A DNA stretch of 64,000 nt from Hymenobacter negativus (lineage in GTDB: Bacteria > Bacteroidota > Bacteroidia > Cytophagales > Hymenobacteraceae): NCBI RefSeq assembly GCF_017571495.1, contig NZ_JAGETZ010000013.1, forward strand, positions 124,001-188,000, in the 5' to 3' direction. Numbering within the stretch: position 1 is the stretch's first letter; each line of letters opens with the position of its first letter. Shown piece by piece: positions 59,935 through 64,000 of this stretch. The translations under genes and the position numbers were made by a program. The notes beneath the pieces were generated by a model. It was given only the letters and a program-made list of their open reading frames with translations, ran no database searches and was not told where the DNA came from.

Positions 59935-60090
59935 ATGAACACGACAATCCCTAAGTCTGATGCTACCAAGCCGGTTGCGCCTGTGGTTACACCTTCAAAC
60001 AGATGTGTAAACCAAACAGGTGCTTTTCGTCCTGTACAGCCGAAAGAGTTGGAAGCCAAGCGTCGCAAAGCCTATCCGTATCTGTTTTGA
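59935..60090 (+). CDS. Array unit 7: small basic protein
   Basis: 51-residue protein, MNTTIPKSDATKPVAPVVTP then a basic end (KELEAKRRKAYPYLF). It is Pro/Thr-rich and looks unstructured at first, then helical. It follows the last array spacer by about 100 bp and a good TAnnTTTG box by five bases. A perfect terminator hairpin starts 48 bp after its stop codon, so it is probably an independent transcript. No family is recognised; a role as a small antitoxin or modulator cannot be judged. Confidence 0.55.
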   Translation: MNTTIPKSDATKPVAPVVTPSNRCVNQTGAFRPVQPKELEAKRRKAYPYLF

Positions 60091-60138
60091 TTCCACGCGA
60101 TTTTCCGGGTAATGCTTACCCGTTCCGCTTCATAACCG

Positions 60139-60169
60139 AAAAGCCGCCCTATTCCCCGGGCGGCTTTTT
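60139..60169 (+). terminator. Intrinsic terminator in the next open frame
   Basis: AAAAGCCGCCC, loop ATTCC and neighbours, GGGCGGCTTTTT: a full rho-independent terminator. It overlaps the 5' part of the open frame running to 60692, so that gene must begin after it. Confidence 0.8.
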
Positions 60170-60692
60170 GCTTGAGCGATATATCTGCCCGTTTCAGACT
60201 AAGAAAGGACGTCATTATATCATTCAGGCAGAAAAATACCAGCACCACATTTACGTGCTGAAGTTCTACCTAAAAGTGCATCGATTCGAGCGCGACCCTG
60301 AACCGAAGTATGCATATCAAACCAACGATGGGCCGGCTGAAGCTATTCGGATTCTGAATACTTGCCTAGCTGTAATGCTGCACATTATAAAGCGCGACCC
60401 ATTGGCGTCCGGCGGTTTTATTGGTACTCCGAAGCCAGCCGAAGCAGAGAAAGACCCAACGAATGCGCAGCGCTTCCGCATCTACTCGCAGTTAGCCAGT
60501 GACTTTTTCCCTCCTGAGCGGTGGGACCACCAGCACAGTCCAGAAAAGAATGCTTATTTGCTTCTCAATAAAGAGGCATTGGCTAAAGAGCCAGCTCTGC
60601 TTGAAAACGCACAGGCTATGTTCCATGCCTTATACCCTGACTTCTCGACAAATGTGACTTGGCGTCCTATCAACGTTGCTCGTATAGGATAG
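60168..60692 (+). CDS. Unknown protein upstream of AAA ATPase
   Basis: About 174 residues if read from TTG at 60168; the frame is open further upstream to 60003, but that part translates a terminator hairpin and has no gene-like content. The product contains YICPFQTKKGRHYIIQAEKY and VLKFYLKVHRFERD near the N-terminus and RFRIYSQLASDFFPPERWDH in the middle. It looks soluble and aromatic-rich. No family is recognised. The start is uncertain, and a truncated 5' end is possible. The AAA ATPase gene follows 61 bp later on the same strand and may be a partner. Confidence 0.5.
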   Translation: MLERYICPFQTKKGRHYIIQAEKYQHHIYVLKFYLKVHRFERDPEPKYAYQTNDGPAEAIRILNTCLAVMLHIIKRDPLASGGFIGTPKPAEAEKDPTNAQRFRIYSQLASDFFPPERWDHQHSPEKNAYLLLNKEALAKEPALLENAQAMFHALYPDFSTNVTWRPINVARIG

Positions 60693-60753
60693 AAAGCCAA
60701 TTCTCTGTCGCTTAACTTGGAATGCAGTCAATAGAAGTTTAAAGTAAAATATT

Positions 60754-61986
60754 ATGGCTAAGACTAAAATGATGACTAGAGAAGATAAATTAGCTAAACT
60801 CGATGAAGTATTCAGCCCTACTGCTCCCATCGAAAAGAGAGATTTGTTTTTCGGTCGTATAGGTCAGCTAAATGATTTGTATGGTGCGATTACCCAACGA
60901 GGTGCACATGCAGTGCTTTATGGCGACAGAGGGGTAGGAAAAACATCATTAGCTAATATGGCAATGACTGCTTTCCCAGAGGTAGTAGCTACCAAAGTAA
61001 CTTGTAACAGGACAGAAGATTTTAAATCTATCTGGCAGGAGGCGCTGAAAAAAATTAGGTTCTATACCAGCCGCAAGGGAATTGGATTCAACGCGGAGGT
61101 GAGGCACGAATCGGTGCAATTAGATTTATTCTTGCCAGAAAAGGATGAGATTGGTTCTGTAGATATTCTACAGGTTTTTGAGAATCTCTCGACTCGTTTG
61201 CTTATTATTTTCGATGAGTTTGATAGCATCAGTAATGATACTATCAAAACCAAGATGGCAGACACTATCAAATCTTTGTCAGATAATGTACCGAATGTAA
61301 CAGTACTCGTAGTTGGAATAGCTGATAGTGTTGCCCAATTATTGGGTGAGCATCCTTCTTTAGAAAGATGTTTGATTCAAATTCAAATGCCACGTATGTC
61401 TGAAGAAGAATTGAAGCAAATTATTGATAATGGTTTGCGTAGGCTTGAGTTAGAGATAATCGATTCTGTTAGAGAAAAGATTATTGAATATTCCTCGGGA
61501 TTCCCTCATTATACCCATGCCTTGTGTAAATCAGCAGCTTATTATGCGGTGATAAATGATTCTAACACTATATCGTTGAGGATGCACTTTACTTACGCGG
61601 TAAAAAAAGCGATACAAACGACATCACAGTCATTGCGTAATTCTTATCAGCGGGCAATTATTAATTCTAGAGGTCCATCACATTTTGAGGAGGTGCTGGC
61701 GGCTTGTTCGTTAGCCAATTTAGACGAATACGACTGCTTTACTAACAGCAGCTCTTTGTCTCATTTTAAAGGCAAGAAAAAGACAAAATCTGAAATGACT
61801 ACTGGCGAATTCCGGTATTACCTAGATGCTTTATGTAAAGATGAAAAAGGGCCCATACTTGAAAAAATAGGGCAGGGTTTTAATCTGCGTTATAAATTCA
61901 TAAATCCTATAATGCGAGCATTCATTCGATTGAAGGTATACGATAAAAAAATCGAAGCTAATAAAGTGTTCGAGCAAGAAGACTAG
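60754..61986 (+). CDS. AAA+ ATPase of the ORC/CDC6-like type, AT-rich gene
   Basis: 410-residue cytosolic ATPase. Walker A is GDRGVGKTSLA near residue 57 and Walker B is LLIIFDEFDSIS near residue 152; the sensor-1 region VTVLVVGIADS follows. The C-terminal part (260-400) is helical with a winged-helix-like element. The order resembles ORC/CDC6-like ATPases found in mobile elements and defence loci. Codon use is strikingly AT-rich (many AAA, GAT, ATT codons) compared with every neighbour, so the gene was probably acquired from another genome. It may work with the unknown gene just upstream. No nuclease or effector gene is encoded beside it in the window. Confidence 0.85.
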   Translation: MAKTKMMTREDKLAKLDEVFSPTAPIEKRDLFFGRIGQLNDLYGAITQRGAHAVLYGDRGVGKTSLANMAMTAFPEVVATKVTCNRTEDFKSIWQEALKKIRFYTSRKGIGFNAEVRHESVQLDLFLPEKDEIGSVDILQVFENLSTRLLIIFDEFDSISNDTIKTKMADTIKSLSDNVPNVTVLVVGIADSVAQLLGEHPSLERCLIQIQMPRMSEEELKQIIDNGLRRLELEIIDSVREKIIEYSSGFPHYTHALCKSAAYYAVINDSNTISLRMHFTYAVKKAIQTTSQSLRNSYQRAIINSRGPSHFEEVLAACSLANLDEYDCFTNSSSLSHFKGKKKTKSEMTTGEFRYYLDALCKDEKGPILEKIGQGFNLRYKFINPIMRAFIRLKVYDKKIEANKVFEQED

Positions 61987-62130
61987 TTGAAGAAATTTTG
62001 TCATATTTTAAACTGCAAAGAGTATTCACGCTCCGCCAAAAAGTCCGAAAAAGCACTCTTGCACCCCCTTTGCTAGTCCCCTCGTACAAACTTCCTAACC
62101 CGAAGCACCTACCTAAAGAGACTACGCAAC

Positions 62131-64000
62131 ATGGACTTTAAAAACTTCACCATCAAGGCGCAGGAGGCCGTGCAAAAGGCCACTGAAATCGCCGGGGGCA
62201 ACCAGCAGCAGGCCGTCGAGACGGGTCACCTGCTGAAGGGCCTCTTCCAGAGCGACGAGAACGTCTTCTCGTTTCTGGCCAACAAGCTCGGGGCCAACCT
62301 CAACATCCTCACCCCGCGCCTCGACGCCATCGTGGCCGCCTACCCGAAAGTGAGCGGCGGCTCGCCCTACTTCGCCAACGAGGCCGCCGCCGCCGTGCAG
62401 CGCGCCAACGCCGCCATGAAGGACATGGGCGACGAATTTGTGTCCGTGGAACACCTGCTGCTGGGCCTGCTCGGCGGCCGCGACGCCGTGGCCACCCTGC
62501 TGAAAGACACCGGCTTCAACGAGAAGGACGCCAAAGCCGCCATCCAGGAGCTGCGCGGGGGCCGCAAGGTCACGAGCCAGAGCGCCGAAGACCAGTACCA
62601 GAGCCTGAACCGCTACGCCCGCAACCTCAACGAGCAGGTGCGCAGCGGCAAGATGGACCCCGTGATTGGCCGCGACGAGGAAATCCGCCGCGTGCTGCAA
62701 ATCCTCTCGCGCCGCACCAAAAACAACCCTGTGCTGCTCGGCGAGCCCGGCGTGGGCAAAACCGCCATCGTGGAGGGCCTGGCCCAGCGCATCGTGGCCG
62801 GCGACGTGCCCGAAAACCTGCGCGACAAAACCATCATGAGCCTCGACATGGGCCTGCTCGTGGCCGGCGCCAAGTACAAGGGCGAGTTTGAGGAGCGCCT
62901 CAAGGCCGTCATCAAAGAAGTGACCGACTCCGACGGCCAGATTGTGCTCTTCATTGACGAGATGCACACCCTCATCGGGGCTGGCGGCGGGGGCGAGGGC
63001 GCCATGGACGCCGCCAACCTGCTCAAGCCCGCCCTGGCGCGCGGCGAGCTGCACGCCATCGGCGCCACCACGCTCAAGGAATACCAGAAGTACATCGAGA
63101 AAGACAAGGCCCTGGAGCGCCGCTTCCAGGCCGTGATGGTGGACGAGCCCTCGCAGGAAGACGCCATCAGCATCATGCGCGGCATCAAGGAGAAGTACGA
63201 GCTGCACCACGGCGTGCGCATCACCGACGACGCCGTGATTGCGGCCGTCGAACTGAGCTCGCGCTACATCACCGACCGGTTCCTGCCCGACAAGGCCATC
63301 GACCTCATGGACGAAGCCGCCGCCAAGCTCCGCATCGAGCTGAACTCCATGCCCGTGGAGCTCGACGAGGTGCAGCGCCGCATCATGCAGCTCGAAATTG
63401 AGCGCGAGGCCATCCGCCGCGAAGACAACAAGGACCGCGAAACCGTGCTCAGCAAGGAGCTGGCCGAGCTGGGCGAAAAGCGCGACAGCCTCAAAGCCCG
63501 CTGGGAAAGCGAGAAAGGCGTGCTCACCGGCATCCAGGAGCAGAAAGAAGCAATAGAACGCTTCAAGCTGGAAGCCGAGCAGGCCGAGCGCCAGGGCGAT
63601 TACGGCCGCGTGGCCGAGTTGCGCTACGGCAAAATCCAGGAAGCCGAGCAGAAGCTGAAGCAGCTCCAGGACCAGGCCAACGCCAACAAAGACGGCGGCT
63701 CGATGCTGCAGGAAGTCGTCACCTCCGAGGACATCGCCGAAGTGGTGGCCAAGTGGACGGGCATCCCGGTGAGCAAAATGCTGCAGTCCGACCGCGAGAA
63801 GCTGCTCAACCTCGAAGCCGAGCTGGGCAAGCGCGTAGCCGGCCAGAGCGAAGCCATCGCGGCCATCTCCGACGCCGTGCGCCGCTCCCGCGCCGGCCTG
63901 CAAGACCCCAAGCGGCCGATAGGTTCGTTCATCTTCCTAGGCACCACCGGCGTGGGTAAAACCGAGCTGGCCAAGGCCCTGGCCGAGTACCTGTTCAACG
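62131..64000 (+). CDS. clpB: ATP-dependent chaperone ClpB, 3' end cut by window edge
   Basis: 623 codons of the Hsp100 disaggregase ClpB, open at the window end. It has the N-terminal double Clp_N repeat (residues 1-145), the first AAA module with Walker A GEPGVGKT at 204-211 and Walker B VLFIDEMHTLIG near 271, and the long coiled-coil middle domain (about 400-530), which distinguishes ClpB from ClpA and ClpC. The second AAA module starts with GTTGVGKTE at 604-612. The Pro usually found in this motif (GPTG) is Thr here. It cooperates with DnaK to rescue aggregated proteins. It begins with MDFKNFTIKAQEAVQ, the normal start. Confidence 0.97.
   Translation, partial: MDFKNFTIKAQEAVQKATEIAGGNQQQAVETGHLLKGLFQSDENVFSFLANKLGANLNILTPRLDAIVAAYPKVSGGSPYFANEAAAAVQRANAAMKDMGDEFVSVEHLLLGLLGGRDAVATLLKDTGFNEKDAKAAIQELRGGRKVTSQSAEDQYQSLNRYARNLNEQVRSGKMDPVIGRDEEIRRVLQILSRRTKNNPVLLGEPGVGKTAIVEGLAQRIVAGDVPENLRDKTIMSLDMGLLVAGAKYKGEFEERLKAVIKEVTDSDGQIVLFIDEMHTLIGAGGGGEGAMDAANLLKPALARGELHAIGATTLKEYQKYIEKDKALERRFQAVMVDEPSQEDAISIMRGIKEKYELHHGVRITDDAVIAAVELSSRYITDRFLPDKAIDLMDEAAAKLRIELNSMPVELDEVQRRIMQLEIEREAIRREDNKDRETVLSKELAELGEKRDSLKARWESEKGVLTGIQEQKEAIERFKLEAEQAERQGDYGRVAELRYGKIQEAEQKLKQLQDQANANKDGGSMLQEVVTSEDIAEVVAKWTGIPVSKMLQSDREKLLNLEAELGKRVAGQSEAIAAISDAVRRSRAGLQDPKRPIGSFIFLGTTGVGKTELAKALAEYLFN

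Noticed and set aside
62122..63903. 593-codon open frame antisense to clpB
   Set aside because: It is a GC-rich shadow of the clpB frame, with His/Gly/Ala-rich nonsense content and no family resemblance.

Overview
The window comes from the chromosome of a GC-rich Bacteroidetes bacterium of the Cytophagales, most like Hymenobacter. This rests on several secreted proteins with type IX secretion (T9SS) sorting tails, a CHU_C-type gliding-motility tail, a LytS-type kinase, an ABC permease fused to an M1 peptidase, a TonB-dependent receptor, and promoters of the TTG / TAnnTTTG kind. Identifications come from reading motifs and family resemblance; no database search was run.

Layout. 1-10 kb: a cut-off sensor kinase, a carboxypeptidase-regulatory-domain protein, an ABC exporter pair, an SdpR/SdpI-like repressor-membrane protein pair, and an ECF-type sigma factor with a small membrane protein. 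10-18 kb: one 2616-residue secreted protein built from three long repeats. 18-23 kb: nuoK and nuoL standing alone, then an OmpA-family porin. 23-26 kb: a ModE-like regulator and a TonB-dependent receptor with a ModE-box-like operator between them, which suggests a molybdate or tungstate uptake route. 26-30 kb: an alcohol dehydrogenase and an operon of small membrane protein, DUF2243 and two DUF72 proteins, one frameshifted. 30-45 kb: secreted degradative enzymes (S9 peptidase, M36 metallopeptidase with two CBM3 cellulose-binding modules, pectate lyase, a GH-A-like glycosidase, a sorbosone-dehydrogenase-like lipoprotein), consistent with life on plant or polysaccharide debris. 45-55 kb: a membrane receptor ending in a transposase-type zinc ribbon, a pirin, a CHU_C protein, an ABC-F protein, a Nudix hydrolase and other housekeeping genes.

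55.6-59.8 kb is the most unusual part: co-oriented small gene units (a duplicated unknown gene, a YoeB-type toxin-antitoxin pair, a VapBC pair, an unknown overlapping pair and a DUF3800 gene), with a conserved GC-rich spacer of about 55 bp after each. Most spacers start at the stop codon and end at a common GTAGC-like edge. This resembles an integron cassette array, but the spacers do not match the attC core sites and no integrase is in the window. An AT-rich AAA ATPase gene, probably acquired, follows, and the window ends inside clpB.

Palindromic repeats of several families are scattered between genes, and strong bidirectional hairpin terminators separate most transcription units.
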